A stretch of DNA of 64,000 bases from JAAYAE01 sp963678395 (GCA_963678395.1 OY782827.1:1-64000), one strand, 5' to 3'; positions 37,837 to 48,392 are shown, counted from the stretch's first letter. Notes: generated from the letters alone by a model not told the origin. Numbers and translations: made by a program.

Positions 37837-38790
37837 TCACTTTCCATATCTAATACGAGGATCAATTACCGCGTATAATACATCTACTAATAAATTCGCT
37901 AAAAGAACGGCAACAGCAGACAAAATAACTATGGACATCAAAATTGGATAATCACGAGAATTAATTGCTGCAACTGTTAATGAACCTATTCCCGGCCACT
38001 GAAATATTTGTTCTGTGATAACCGCCCCTCCTATAATTTTGGGAAGATCTGTTCCTATTACAGTTATAATAGGAATTAAGGAGTTTCTAAATATATGAGC
38101 AAACAATATATGTAGCTCCGACAATCCTTTGGAAACTGCCGTCCTAATATAGTTTTGGTCTAAAACATCTAAAACGCTTGCTCTGACATAGCGAATCATA
38201 TTAGCCGAAAACTGTGATGCCATGACCACTACCGGTAATACTAAGTGCATCAATCTACCTGCAATATCATTTTCCTGTCCCAAAACTACCATACCACCTG
38301 TGGGAAAAATCGCCATTTTTATTCCTAACACGTAAATCAAGGCGAGGCCTAAAAAAAATGGTGGAAATGAAACATAAAAAAAAGTCCAGCCAATAATAGA
38401 ACGGTCAATCCATGAATTTTTGTTTAAAGCTGCCATTATTCCTAGTGGAATTGCAACAAGATAAGCGACAAACAAACTTACACTCATCAACAGCAAAGTA
38501 GGACTAAAGCGTTGCGCGAGAATTTCTGCAACAGGCTGACGACTACTAAAGGAAAACCCAAAATTACCACTAATGAAATTCTTTATCCATTCAAAATACT
38601 GTACAGGCCATGGTTTATCCAACCCTAAAACTGACCTTGTAAGGTCAATCTGTGCTTGAGTCATTTCCGGTGAAATATACATATCCGCCGGATCTCCCGG
38701 TGTAAGATGTACAAGGATAAATGCTCCTACTGAAATAAGAAAAAGCACTGGTATCGAAATAGCCAGTCGTTTTAATATATACTTAATCAT
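37837..38790 (-). CDS. dppB: Peptide/nickel ABC transporter permease (DppB type)
   Basis: This is an inner-membrane permease subunit of about 317 residues with six helices. The family N-terminus MIKYILKRLAISIPVLFLIS, HLTPGDPADMYI, and the coupling loop YIRTAVSKGLSELHILFAHI are clear. The ATG at 38790 has GGAGGGAC upstream; a longer frame to 38811 does not. It heads the operon dppB, dppC'-'dppD, dppF and two M20 genes. No substrate-binding protein gene is present. Confidence 0.92.
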   Translation of the reverse strand: MIKYILKRLAISIPVLFLISVGAFILVHLTPGDPADMYISPEMTQAQIDLTRSVLGLDKPWPVQYFEWIKNFISGNFGFSFSSRQPVAEILAQRFSPTLLLMSVSLFVAYLVAIPLGIMAALNKNSWIDRSIIGWTFFYVSFPPFFLGLALIYVLGIKMAIFPTGGMVVLGQENDIAGRLMHLVLPVVVMASQFSANMIRYVRASVLDVLDQNYIRTAVSKGLSELHILFAHIFRNSLIPIITVIGTDLPKIIGGAVITEQIFQWPGIGSLTVAAINSRDYPILMSIVILSAVAVLLANLLVDVLYAVIDPRIRYGK

Positions 38791-38884
38791 GTGCTGTCCC
38801 TCCTTCTCCAAAAACTAACGGTATTGCAAGAATAGAAGGGCTACAAGACCCTTTCTTTATTCTAAAATCTCTATCCCCCTTAGA

Positions 38885-38923
38885 TAAAAAAATAAAAGCA
38901 ACGGTGTTTTCACACCGTTGCTT
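38885..38923 (-). terminator. Terminator between the hydroxyacid dehydrogenase and dppB
   Basis: AAGCAACGGTG and CACCGTTGCTT form a perfect 11-bp stem with a 6-base loop; on the minus strand it is followed by TTTTATTTTTTTA. It ends the upstream dehydrogenase transcript. Confidence 0.88.
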
Positions 38924-39139
38924 GAAGGCATTATCCCATTTATCGCTATTTTTGTCAATAAGATAAATTGTTAAATTGTAAACACTATGTTGCTAAATAG
39001 CTATTTTTCGAACTTATTTTATGGTAATTTTAGCTTTTTTCCCTTGTGTACTTTACATAGCTCCATATGTCCTCTAGTAAAAGATTGAACTGTACTTTGT
39101 CTTTTGCTGAGCAATAGGCAATCAGCCATACTTTTAATG

Positions 39140-40099
39140 CTATTTGTTAACTATATTTAGTGGTTTCCCTGAAATAAAGGCCGCCACATTATCACTAGCT
39201 ATGCTTAATAATCGTTCCCTACTTTCTTTCGATGCCCAAGAAATATGTGGAGTAATAATACAGTTTGGTGCCATAAGTAAAGGATTCTCTTCTTCTATAG
39301 GTTCCGTAGATACTACATCCAAACCAGCGGCATAAACCTTACCGCTCTTTAGCGCCTCAGCTAAATCTTTTTCATTAACTAATCCGCCCCGCGAATTGTT
39401 AATAATTATAACTCCGTCTTTCATTTTTTCTATATTTATCTTATTAATAATCTCTTTTGTTTCAGGAAATAGCGGACAGTGTAATACAACAACGTCCGCT
39501 TGAGCAAATAAATCGTCTAACTTCTCTAAAAACTCTACCTCTTTTTTTTCTTCAGCTTGAGGTTGAGGAGTATAAGCAATTATTTTCATGCCCAAAGCCT
39601 TCCCAATACGGCCTGTAGTTTTGCCAATACGTCCAAACCCAATTATACCCATAGTTTTTCCTGCCAACTCAATTAGCGGGTAATCCCAGAAACACCAATC
39701 CGCATTGTGTGTCCAATTTCCTTCGTGCACAACCTTATCATGATGTCCAATTCTATGACATATTTCCAGCAATAGTGCAATGGCAAACTGTCCTACGGCA
39801 AAAGTTCCATAAGTCGGAACATTTGCTACCAATACCCCTTTTTCTTTGGCATATTCCACGTCCACATTATTATAGCCGGTTGCTAAAACGCCAATATACT
39901 TAATCGACGGACAATCATCTAGTACGGTTTTATCAATTTTTGTTTTATTGACAATAACTATTTCTGCATCTGCAATTCTCTCTTTAATTTTCTCTGTTTC
40001 CGTTCTAGCATAGACAACAAGATCGCCTAATTTTTCTAGGCCATCCCAAGTCAAATCTCCGGGGTTTTCTGTATAACCATCCAAAACCACAATTTTCAT
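39140..40099 (-). CDS. D-2-hydroxyacid dehydrogenase (glycerate dehydrogenase-like)
   Basis: This is a 319-residue NAD-dependent dehydrogenase. The NAD site is MGIIGFGRIGKTTGRIGKAL near 150. The catalytic residues are the Arg in NNSRGGLVNE, the Glu in VVSTEPIEEENPL and the His in TPHISWASKESRERL. This last motif (HISWAS) is typical of glycerate/hydroxypyruvate reductases. It stands alone with its own terminator; the preferred substrate is inferred only. Confidence 0.9.
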   Translation of the reverse strand: MKIVVLDGYTENPGDLTWDGLEKLGDLVVYARTETEKIKERIADAEIVIVNKTKIDKTVLDDCPSIKYIGVLATGYNNVDVEYAKEKGVLVANVPTYGTFAVGQFAIALLLEICHRIGHHDKVVHEGNWTHNADWCFWDYPLIELAGKTMGIIGFGRIGKTTGRIGKALGMKIIAYTPQPQAEEKKEVEFLEKLDDLFAQADVVVLHCPLFPETKEIINKINIEKMKDGVIIINNSRGGLVNEKDLAEALKSGKVYAAGLDVVSTEPIEEENPLLMAPNCIITPHISWASKESRERLLSIASDNVAAFISGKPLNIVNK

Positions 40100-40234
40100 A
40101 TGCCTGCTCCTTAATTGAAAATTATAGCTGCTTGTAAATATTGAGTCATATACACTGTCAGAATATTTTATAGCTAATAACTATATCATGCTTTTCTTAA
40201 TCTATACGTTTCTTAAATCCGCTTTAGTTCACCA

Positions 40235-40999
40235 TTATTTTTTTGCTTCTATTCTCTTCACAAAATTTGTTATAGCAGGTATTAAAGGTTTGGCTAATGG
40301 TAAGTTAGGGTTACTATAAGTAGCAATATTAGCTGCTATGCCTTGAGGACTATCTTTTAAAATGTGGTTCATTCCCTCTATTATAACTATTTGTGCCTTT
40401 TTATTTGCATATTTTAATGCCTGAGCATCTGATACCCTTATCTGTAAATCACGAGTTCCTTGAATTAAAAGTATTGGCATTTTAAGTTTTCCCATTTCCA
40501 AGCTTGGATTATAGCGGAATTCTGATATCCAAAAAGGTTGAACACTAGGACGAAATAACGACTGCAGTAGTTGGTCCTCTACGGCAATAGTATTTCCTTT
40601 CTCCAAGCTTGCCACAATTTCAGCACTTTTGGCATAAAGTTGAGGTTGCCTTTCAGCTATTTGCCTTAAAAGCGTTTTTTGCACTGGCTCACCTGGTCCA
40701 GCTAGAGAAATCACCCCATCAACAGCTTGTTTTTCTGCGGCTAATGTACCAATAAAAGCCCCTTCGCTATGTCCAGCTATAAGTATTAGCGAAAAACGTT
40801 TATCTTGTTTTAATTTAGTTATCCATAAGTCTGCATCATCCACATAATCATCAAATATCAGGTTTTCTTCTTTTATTTTAAAAACACTTTCGCCAATTCC
40901 ACGTTTATCATAACGCAGAGAGGCAATCCCTTGTTGCGCTAAATTCTCCGCTAACATTTTTAAATAAAATAAACTTGTTTTTCCCCAAAACAACACCAC
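40235..40999 (-). CDS. Alpha/beta hydrolase, probably 5'-truncated
   Basis: This is a serine hydrolase with nucleophile motif LIAGHSEGAFIGTL near 85, acidic residue in IQGTRDLQIR near 190 and catalytic His in EGMNHILKD near 218. Relatives have 40-60 more residues at the N terminus carrying the oxyanion strand; here the frame starts abruptly at WGKTSLFYLKMLAENL. A good ribosome site (AAAGGAGG) lies about 15 bases before the GTG at 40999, too far for efficient use, as if the original start segment had been deleted. Confidence 0.75.
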   Translation of the reverse strand: MVLFWGKTSLFYLKMLAENLAQQGIASLRYDKRGIGESVFKIKEENLIFDDYVDDADLWITKLKQDKRFSLILIAGHSEGAFIGTLAAEKQAVDGVISLAGPGEPVQKTLLRQIAERQPQLYAKSAEIVASLEKGNTIAVEDQLLQSLFRPSVQPFWISEFRYNPSLEMGKLKMPILLIQGTRDLQIRVSDAQALKYANKKAQIVIIEGMNHILKDSPQGIAANIATYSNPNLPLAKPLIPAITNFVKRIEAKK

Positions 41000-41262
41000 T
41001 TCGATTTCTTTTGTCCTCCTTTATAAAAGGAGATTTATATAATGTTACTTATAAAATAGCACATCCAAATTAGTAAAACAATAGCCCACAATAAACTCTT
41101 TGTGTAGAATAACGTTGCTAAAAACGACATTCAAACTAAGACTCCATTGTGAGCTACCATTAACTTAGTAAATTAGACACCCTTAAAACTCTTGACAATA
41201 TGAAAAGCAAAAAAACTGTCAACTTTTTATAGATAAAGTAATGTCCTCAATTTTAAAATTTA

Positions 41263-42010
41263 TCACTGATATAGGTTGAAAGTCATTTCCACATTGACAT
41301 AGCAATCGATATCTTGACCAAAACCATTTTGCGTCGGAATAAATTGCCATTTTTCAGCAGCATCTATAGCGGCTGCATCTAATTATACATTCCCTGAAGA
41401 GACTGCTACCACTGCTTCACTGACATTCCCACCAGTGTTAACCAGAAGGCGCATTTTAACCGTTTCTTCACTTCCTTGCTGACTAGCAGAACGCGGATAT
41501 ACCGGTTGCGTCCTAGAAACAACGTGAGGTGGAACTGCGGCAACGTTCCCACCATCACCAGTGTCCTCACCATTTTCATTGCTGCCGCTATTGTCAGAAC
41601 CGCTGCCCTGTCCTGAAGCAGAATCATTACCCCCGTCGCTACCATAACCTTTGTCATTATTACTATCTGACGGAGAAGCCTCTTCCTTGGGTTACATATA
41701 ATGGAGGGCCTTCCTATGACTAGCCTCATCTTCCATGATAGCGAGCATCCTGCTTAGTATTTAGCTCTGAATTTGGAGTATCCTCTTGCTTAGGCTGTGG
41801 CTTCTGGTCTTTTTGTACCTGAGTTTTTTTGCTTTTTTCAGCATTACTGCCAGCCTCTTGTTCTCCCATAATAGAAACTTCGGTACTTTGCTCAACAGGG
41901 GGCAAGGTAGATAAAAAACCTAGCAGTCCAATAACAAGAAAAAGTATCATATGCAAAATAATGGAAATAATAAACCCTGTCCTTAGACGCTTATGCTTAT
42001 TACTTGTCAT
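41263..42010 (-). pseudogene. tonB: TonB energy transducer, broken
   Basis: The first frame (41726-42010) has the N-terminal membrane anchor FIISIILHMILFLVIGLLGF and a Lys/Gln/Pro-rich stretch, then stops. The spacer and C-terminal domain continue in another frame: PVYPRSAS near 41475 and LDAAAIDAAEKWQFIP near 41350 are TonB C-terminal motifs. That frame contains TAA codons at 41692-41694 and 41383-41385, the second inside the receptor-binding domain. At least three lesions therefore separate it from a working gene. It is the last gene of the uptake operon. Confidence 0.8.
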
Positions 42011-42017
42011 TTTATCG

Positions 42018-42432
42018 CTACTCCACCGGATATATCTGTAGCTCTAGCCCAAAGCGAGTAATTCCCGCTCCTTTTAAACGCTCTAGCAAAGCTATAACTT
42101 CACCATAATCGCATTATGTGCTGCCCGGATAGCAACTGAAAAATTAGGATTGCTCTGGCCCTCTGCCGCAGCTTGCATTACCAAAGTATTAATGTCTGTC
42201 TCACGGTTATTAAGCCAAATTGTATTATCGCTTTTTACCGATACGGCAAAGGTAGTTTGAGCAACAACACTAGAATGTGCCGCCTCCGGTAATTTAATAG
42301 GTATCGTCTTTAGATTCACCATATGCATTGTACTGATCATAAAAAAAAAAACAGAAGAAAAAACATAATATCAATCATAGGAATAACTATAAGTTCTGGC
42401 TGTTTTAGCAGCCTCCTATCCCGAAGTTTCAT
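42018..42432 (-). pseudogene. exbD: ExbD proton-channel subunit, two frameshifts
   Basis: Joined frames give an ExbD protein of about 138 residues: MKLRDRR, a single membrane helix with the essential Asp in VIPMIDIMFFLLFFFMIST, and a periplasmic part ending AALLERL-like (YGEVIALLERLKGAGITR). Breaks are the 11-base T run just after the helix (42341-42351) and a missing base near 42110. The start overlaps the exbB stop by ATGA. Confidence 0.8.
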
Positions 42433-42890
42433 TTGCCTTCACCTCGACGTGCAACTTCAATTAATATAGAAAAACTTAATTTCATTTCTGTATTAATATT
42501 ATCAAGGTATTGTGCGTAATAAGAATGTGCAGCCAAAGCCACAATCGCTATACATAATCCTGTTGCCGTTGCAATTAAAGCTTCGCCTATTCCCCTTTAA
42601 TAGCCATCGGCTGTCCTGCCCTCATATTGAAAACACTGAATGCAGAAATCATACCAACAATCGTACCAAGCAAACCCAGTAAATGTGACATGGTAACAAT
42701 ACCACTTAGATAATTCAACCGTTCACGTAATTGTGCAATGAAAATACCTGCTTCTGTTTCCAAAAAAGCTTCTAAAGAATATACATCAGCAGGGTCTTTA
42801 CTCATGGCCTCAGTAATAATATGTCCATGCTTCGGTCATTAAATAACATCTTCCCAAAAAGTTGCATTTCGCCACGTCTTAGCATAATCA
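42429..42890 (-). pseudogene. exbB: ExbB proton-channel subunit, broken and N-terminally reduced
   Basis: The readable part has the MotA/TolQ/ExbB core: LNYLSGIVTMSHLLGLLGTIVG (membrane helix 2) and, after a lost G in the run at 42592-42595, GIGEALIATATGLCIAIVAL (helix 3). The first membrane helix of ExbB is missing; upstream text up to about 42890 keeps only short helical fragments in other frames. Confidence 0.75.
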
Positions 42891-42973
42891 TTTTACTCTC
42901 ACATTACAAGAAAAAATAAAATTTTTACCATATTTAAAGATATTTATACCTATTATATCTTTTTGTGCCTTAA

Positions 42974-44939
42974 TTAAAAACTATATTCCATCCCTAATCG
43001 CCAGCTTCGTCCACTTACAGTTAGATCATCCACTTCCTTGTTGAAAATATTGTTAATGCCAAAATAACTGCTCAAATGTTTATTCCAATGCTTGTTTATA
43101 ACAAAATTTGTAGAACTGTAATCATAATCTACGTCATCATAGCGATAGTCATAGTTCCATTCATTCCACAAGGTCACAGTAAGCGGATTTGGTTTATTAT
43201 CCGAATAGGTTAATTGGACAGTAGCATTATTTTTTCGCTCTATTATTTAACCTTTCATTTGTTTCCTTATCAATAGCATCTAACCAATTATAAGTTGTTT
43301 TAACAGATAAATGTTTATTTAAATGTCTTCCTAGCTCTACTTCCACACCATTTATTTGGGCTTTATTAACATTTATATATCTAGCAATAGTTTTTGTACT
43401 TGTTTTAGAAACAGTTTCTGACGTAATAAGGTTGCTGACAGAATTGTTGAAATAGGTAAGCTTACCCCAATTATTGTCTTTTTCTGCCTCAATCCCAAAA
43501 TCAAAAGATATAGATGTTTCAGGCTGTAAATCCGGATTTCCCAATACTTGTACAATCCTTTTACCCATGCTCCTAGTCATCTCGTAGTATAGCAGGCTAA
43601 TTGTTGGGACCCTATAGCTTTTCCCATAGTTTGCTTTCAAACGAGTATTGTCGCTTAAATTATATGTCGTTCCTAACTTAGGGCTTAAATTTGAGCCAAA
43701 ACTAGTATGATAATCATACCTTAAAGCAGGAATAATAAACATTTTTTCATTTATCTGCCATTCGTCTTGGACGTAAGCGGAATAATTTTCCAGATACTTT
43801 TCCGATCCCGTTTTCTCTAAACCAAGGTAATAATCTTCATAAGTATTATCTCCTCCGGTCCCCATCCTTGTCCCACGCACAAAATTATTCCTGTATTCAC
43901 CTCCATAAGTTAAAAGATGCTTTTCATTTAACTTGCTGGAGTTCTTACCTTCTATAACAAATGTTTCATACTGCATATGGTCAAAGTCGCTCCACGCACT
44001 ATTGTTAGTCTTTCGTGATTCTTTTTTCAAAACATTATAATAAGTTCGTAGCTGATAATTATTTTTACTATCCTTACCATAATAGGTCAAGCCATAAGCT
44101 GATCTATTATTATCAAACCATTCTTTCTGGTTAATCACTACTTTAGAACTAGTAAGGTCATCGTCATAATATTCCCTGAGCTGTTCTTTTAAATGACTCA
44201 TATCAAAAGTAAGCCCTTTCCCTTTCCCTTTACCTAAATCATAATCAGCTTTAAAATCAATATAACGTTTTGGCCCATTCATGTTGGTACTATCATCACT
44301 ATCAGATTGCTGGCTGCGTACATCGGTAATTCTTGCAGATGTGCTAATGCTCCATTTACCTTGTTTGCCTGTATCATAATGCAGATAAGTGCTTTTTTCT
44401 TCTGTCCCTGTATTAATTCCAAGAGTAGTTTTAGCTACCCCCGGCCTCTTAGTAATAATATTGATAACCCCACCCAACGCATCACTTCCGTAAAGAGCAC
44501 TGCCATTACCCCGTACAATCTCTATTCGCTCAATATCGCTGACATTAACACGGTTTAATTCATAAACATTAGCCGTACTATTAGCATCCTCTGCAGCCAT
44601 ACGTTTCCCATCAATAAGAATTAAGGTATGAGCCGTATCCATTCCGCGAATAGACACTTGATTTCCTGTCATGCCAGCCTTGGATAAATTTACGTTAGCT
44701 GCTAATTGCAAGGCATCCGTAACATTTGCCGCGCCTAAATTTTCAATATCCTTAGCCGTAATTACCTGAACAGCCTGTGGAATTTTCTTCTCTGTCATAG
44801 GTGTGCGCGTAGCGGTTACAAGCACAGTATCAAGATTAAACTCCTCCGGTTCGGAAGCGGCAGCTATATTAGTACAAAACACCGAAAAAGCAAAAGTCGA
44901 AATTGCTAGCACTTGTACCTTAGAAATGTGATTCTTCAT
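42974..44939 (-). pseudogene. TonB-dependent outer-membrane receptor, one frameshift
   Basis: This is a receptor of about 654 residues for iron-siderophore, heme or cobalamin uptake. A signal peptide (VQVLAISTFAFSVFC, AAA cleavage) precedes the TonB box-like LDTVLVTATRTP. The plug domain follows with GMDTAHTLILIDG and GSDALGGVINIITKRP, then the barrel, ending in the outer-membrane signal MEYSF. The single break is one extra A in the 6-base run at 43230-43235. The ATG at 44939 follows AAAGGAGA. It shows the cell has an outer membrane. Confidence 0.88.
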
Positions 44940-44980
44940 AAACAATCTCCTTTTCTGCAAATATATTTTTTTGCAACTTG

Positions 44981-45502
44981 TTAGTGGTGCTTATTTATAA
45001 ATTCTTCCCTTATTTTTATTGCAAATTGCGCCACGGCCCTAAGATCAACTTCATCAGGATGTGAAGCCGCTTTTTGGTACCGCATTAACCTTTCCGGAGT
45101 TAGGACATGAGGATGTTCCGGTGGCAAAGTTTTAAATTTCTCCACAAGTTTCTCCGCTATCTTACCTTGACAATGAAATTTGCCTAAAACAGTATTATCC
45201 TTGGGTAATAAAGCCACAGCATTTTCCATACACTTCTCTGCGTAAGCGGTATTAGGATAAGCTCCCAATGTTGCAAAAAGTGCTACATTCTCGTCATGCA
45301 TTTGTTGCATAAATTGCGTCATAGTATTATCGGCACTGCTGCGGTCAATCCAAAATCCCAAAAATACAATGTCATAATTTTGAATGTGAAGCTTATCAGC
45401 CACCTGTACCAAAGTGCTTTCTTCAGGCAACGCTGCAGCAATAGCTTCTGCAACCTTCTTTGTATTCCCCGTTAGCGAAGAGTACATAACTAAAATTTTC
45501 AT
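44981..45502 (-). CDS. Flavodoxin-family protein (HmuF/BilS-like)
   Basis: This is a 173-residue flavodoxin-fold protein. The FMN phosphate loop YSSLTGNTKKVAEAI is at the N terminus, followed by FLGFWIDRSSAD near 68 and the flavin-loop region FATLGAYPNTAYAEKC near 95. Similar flavodoxins occur in heme-uptake operons, where they are thought to feed electrons to heme or tetrapyrrole breakdown. Its place between the ABC transporter and the receptor supports a heme link. GGAGG lies before the ATG at 45502. Confidence 0.85.
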   Translation of the reverse strand: MKILVMYSSLTGNTKKVAEAIAAALPEESTLVQVADKLHIQNYDIVFLGFWIDRSSADNTMTQFMQQMHDENVALFATLGAYPNTAYAEKCMENAVALLPKDNTVLGKFHCQGKIAEKLVEKFKTLPPEHPHVLTPERLMRYQKAASHPDEVDLRAVAQFAIKIREEFINKHH

Positions 45503-45512
45503 ATTTACCTCC

Positions 45513-46313
45513 TTAATAATTTCCCTTAGTATACGGCAAACAGATGGGATAACTGCAACCATCTCGCTCTATTTTCGTAACTACTACCTGAACATCATAA
45601 AGTTCTTCTAAAACCCGTACAGTAAAAACCTCTTTAACATTGCCATCGGCAACAACAATGCCTTCTTTCACAGCAATCAAGCGTGTACTATATCTAGCTG
45701 CATGATTTAAATCATGTAAAACCATAATTATAGTCATATCACATTCGCGATGAAGTCTAACAATAAGTTCCATTAGTTCAAGCTGGTGCTTTACATCCAA
45801 ATAAGTCGTAGGTTCATCTAGAAGCAAGATTTTAGGTTTCTGCGCTAAGGCCATAGCTAGCCACGCTCGTTGTTTTTCTCCACCGGAAAGAGTGTTTAGC
45901 CGTCTATACTGCATCCTTGTTAATCCTGTAATCTCCAAAGCCTCATCAACGGCCACATCATCGTTTAATGTTCTGCTTCCCCACAGATTTTGATATGGTA
46001 TTCTTCCGCAAGCAGTTAAATCGCGGATAGTCATATCTCCGGGAGCATTTGCCGATTGAGGTAAAATGGCAATAGTCCGAGCCACACATCCAGTCGGTAT
46101 TTTCTGTAAACTTTCGTTTTGCAAATAAACATGTCCTGAAGCCGGGCTCAAAATCCTGCTCAAAGCCTTTAATATGGTAGATTTTCCTGATCCATTAGGT
46201 CCTATAATACTTACGATTTCCGGTTGCAAGAACTCCAAGTTCACATCTTTAAAAACCGTTTTATCTCTATACTTTAGACACACCGTTTGCATTTTCAAAG
46301 AAATATTCGTCAT
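45513..46313 (-). CDS. FecE/HmuV-type ABC transporter ATPase
   Basis: This is a 266-residue ATPase for iron-siderophore or heme import. Walker A IIGPNGSGKSTILKAL near 38, Q-loop ILPQSAN, signature LSGGEKQRAWLAMAL near 142, Walker B ILLLDEPTTYLDVK and the switch His in VLHDLNHA are intact. Its start overlaps the permease stop by ATGA. Confidence 0.93.
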   Translation of the reverse strand: MTNISLKMQTVCLKYRDKTVFKDVNLEFLQPEIVSIIGPNGSGKSTILKALSRILSPASGHVYLQNESLQKIPTGCVARTIAILPQSANAPGDMTIRDLTACGRIPYQNLWGSRTLNDDVAVDEALEITGLTRMQYRRLNTLSGGEKQRAWLAMALAQKPKILLLDEPTTYLDVKHQLELMELIVRLHRECDMTIIMVLHDLNHAARYSTRLIAVKEGIVVADGNVKEVFTVRVLEELYDVQVVVTKIERDGCSYPICLPYTKGNY

Positions 46314-47314
46314 TTATGTTTACCCTTTCGCAAAAGATATAAAAAAAACGGTGCACCTAAAAATGCCATAAATATACCTACAGGTATTTCCAATGGATTG
46401 AAAACAGTACGAGCAACAGTGTCTGCCCCCATGACAAGAATTGCACCATAAACAGCAGTACATGGCAACAAATACTCGTGGTCTGAGCCCACCAGCAATC
46501 TTACAATATGAGGCACAATAAGTCCTACAAATCCAAGTAACCCCGCAACACTGACGGCAGAAGCCGCCAAAAGTGCTGATACAACTATTAAAATCACCCT
46601 TGTCCGTTTAACGCTTATACCAACGCCGACTGCAACTTCATCCCCAAGTTGTAGTGCATTCAATTGCTTATAAAAAAGCATAGTACCGACAGTTCCCAAA
46701 ACACTATACGGCAGCAGCATACGCACATGATTCCAACTTCGTCCCTGAAAACCTCCTGCCATCCAAGCAACTGTCCCTTGAATACGATCCGGGAAAAATA
46801 TCATTAGGGCACTCATGCCACCACCAAAAAAGGCGGCAACTGCTACTCCGGCTAAAATCATGCGTAAAGGATTTATTCCTCGTTCCCAAGATAGAAGAAA
46901 CACTATTCCCGTCGCTAAAACTGCCCCTAGAAATGCTGCTACAGGGACAAAAATTGTCTGCTCAGGAACCAAAACCATGAGTAACATGGCAAAAAGCCCA
47001 GCCCCAGAAGATACCCCTATAATTCCGGGGTCTGCAAGAGGGTTACGCAAGCCCCCCTGCAATATACGTCCCGCCAGTGCAAGATTTGCGCCAACTAACC
47101 CAGCAACTATAGTTCTTGGTAAACGTAACAAATAAATTATTCTGTAAGCCTCGCCATCCATTGCGCCCATAAACACAGATGTTATCTCAGGAAAACTCAC
47201 ATGTACAGCACCTGCACTTATGCTGAAAAACATCGTAATAAAAAGCAAAAAGAAACCAGTTCCAAGAACTACAAAGCGTTTTTTGCTACGTGTATCATCC
47301 TGGTTTATTGTCAT
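46310..47314 (-). CDS. FecCD/BtuC-family ABC permease
   Basis: This 334-residue inner-membrane permease has about ten helices. Family motifs are LRLPRTIVAGLVGANLALAG near 61, NPLADPGIIGVSSGAGLFAM near 91, and GFVGLIVPHIVRLLVG near 260. It overlaps the binding-protein gene by about 20 bp, so the operon is tightly packed. Confidence 0.94.
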   Translation of the reverse strand: MTINQDDTRSKKRFVVLGTGFFLLFITMFFSISAGAVHVSFPEITSVFMGAMDGEAYRIIYLLRLPRTIVAGLVGANLALAGRILQGGLRNPLADPGIIGVSSGAGLFAMLLMVLVPEQTIFVPVAAFLGAVLATGIVFLLSWERGINPLRMILAGVAVAAFFGGGMSALMIFFPDRIQGTVAWMAGGFQGRSWNHVRMLLPYSVLGTVGTMLFYKQLNALQLGDEVAVGVGISVKRTRVILIVVSALLAASAVSVAGLLGFVGLIVPHIVRLLVGSDHEYLLPCTAVYGAILVMGADTVARTVFNPLEIPVGIFMAFLGAPFFLYLLRKGKHK

Positions 47315-48275
47315 CTTTTCCCTCCTCGGGATAAAGGTATTCCGCCAATAGCAACATAGCTTTTGCCACTTGAGTTCCTGGATTTACCGTAAATAAGTCT
47401 GCCGGAAGCTGATAGATACGACCATTTTTAACGGCACTAACATCATTCCAAATAGGATTTTCTTTCATATTAGTCTTGAAGTTTTCCATCACTTTTTGGG
47501 AATTCCCCATTGTAATTATAAAAATAACTTCAGGATCTTTTTGGGTAATATATTCCATACTTAGCGGAACATATGAATCACCAAATTTATTATTTAAATC
47601 TGCTATATTGCCTCCTCCCAATCTATTTACCAAGTCACCGCTGAAACTTTTCTTAGTAGCCAGACTGTAACTGTCAGGCGAACCAAAAATAATCAAACTT
47701 TTAGGAGTTTTTTTACCTTTTACCTGATTAATTACTGCTGCATATTCTGTTTCTATTTGCCGTCTTTTTTCTATAGCCCTATCTTTAGTATTTGCCAGTT
47801 CTCCATAAAAAATTATGGTCTTTAAGACATCCTCATATGAAGAAATGCTATTTATATAAAGAGGAATACCTGCTTTTTGCAAAGCATCTTTTAAAGCATT
47901 GTGAAAAGGAACATTAGTTCCTATTACTAAATCCGGCTGCAGAGAAATTATCTTTTCAAGATTAGGCGAATGGATAAAACCGATTTCCGGAATATCCGCT
48001 ATTTTTTTTTGTAGTTCCACATCGAATGCGCTACTGACTGGTTTAGCTATTGCTTGACCACCTGCGGCATAATAGAGTTCAAGATTAGACGCATTAAGAA
48101 TTACTACTTTTTTAGGGTGTTCAGGTATAACAATTTCACGTCCCACACTATCCATTACAATTCTAACGTTTTGTTCGGACTGGATTTGTGGGGCTGCTCG
48201 TTCCATAAAAAAATAAATTGCGCATACAATTAAAATTAGCCACATAACTAGAAATTCATGAAAATATTTTTGCAT
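47295..48275 (-). CDS. Iron-complex ABC transporter substrate-binding protein
   Basis: This is a 326-residue periplasmic binding protein of the TroA/FecB fold. It starts with an uncleaved-looking anchor (FLVMWLILIVCAIYFF) instead of a lipoprotein Cys. Then come MDSVGREIVIPEHPKKVVIL, ISLQPDLVIG and LFTVNPGTQVAKAMLLLAEYL. It is the first gene of the heme/siderophore operon. GAGGTGAC precedes the ATG, directly after a terminator T run. Confidence 0.9.
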   Translation of the reverse strand: MQKYFHEFLVMWLILIVCAIYFFMERAAPQIQSEQNVRIVMDSVGREIVIPEHPKKVVILNASNLELYYAAGGQAIAKPVSSAFDVELQKKIADIPEIGFIHSPNLEKIISLQPDLVIGTNVPFHNALKDALQKAGIPLYINSISSYEDVLKTIIFYGELANTKDRAIEKRRQIETEYAAVINQVKGKKTPKSLIIFGSPDSYSLATKKSFSGDLVNRLGGGNIADLNNKFGDSYVPLSMEYITQKDPEVIFIITMGNSQKVMENFKTNMKENPIWNDVSAVKNGRIYQLPADLFTVNPGTQVAKAMLLLAEYLYPEEGKDDNKPG

Positions 48276-48286
48276 AAAGTCACCTC

Positions 48287-48326
48287 AAAAAAAAAAAAAA
48301 AGCTTTCAGTTAGCTACAGCTAACTG
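48287..48326 (-). terminator. Leader terminator in front of the uptake operon
   Basis: On the minus strand CAGTTAGC-TGTA-GCTAACTG is followed by AAAGC and 15 T residues, ending six bases before the ribosome site of the binding-protein gene. It would stop the operon unless prevented. Its arms share AGTTAGC/GCTAACT with the palindrome at the promoter. Confidence 0.7.
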
Positions 48327-48392
48327 ATGAGTAAAAAAAAACTGTTTTAGATATTCTATATAGTAACGCAAAATAAGGAACAAAATAGTAGC

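Noticed and set aside
41406..41729. 107-codon frame inside the tonB region
   Set aside because: It is the wrong frame; the TonB spacer and C-terminal motifs are read in the neighbouring frame.
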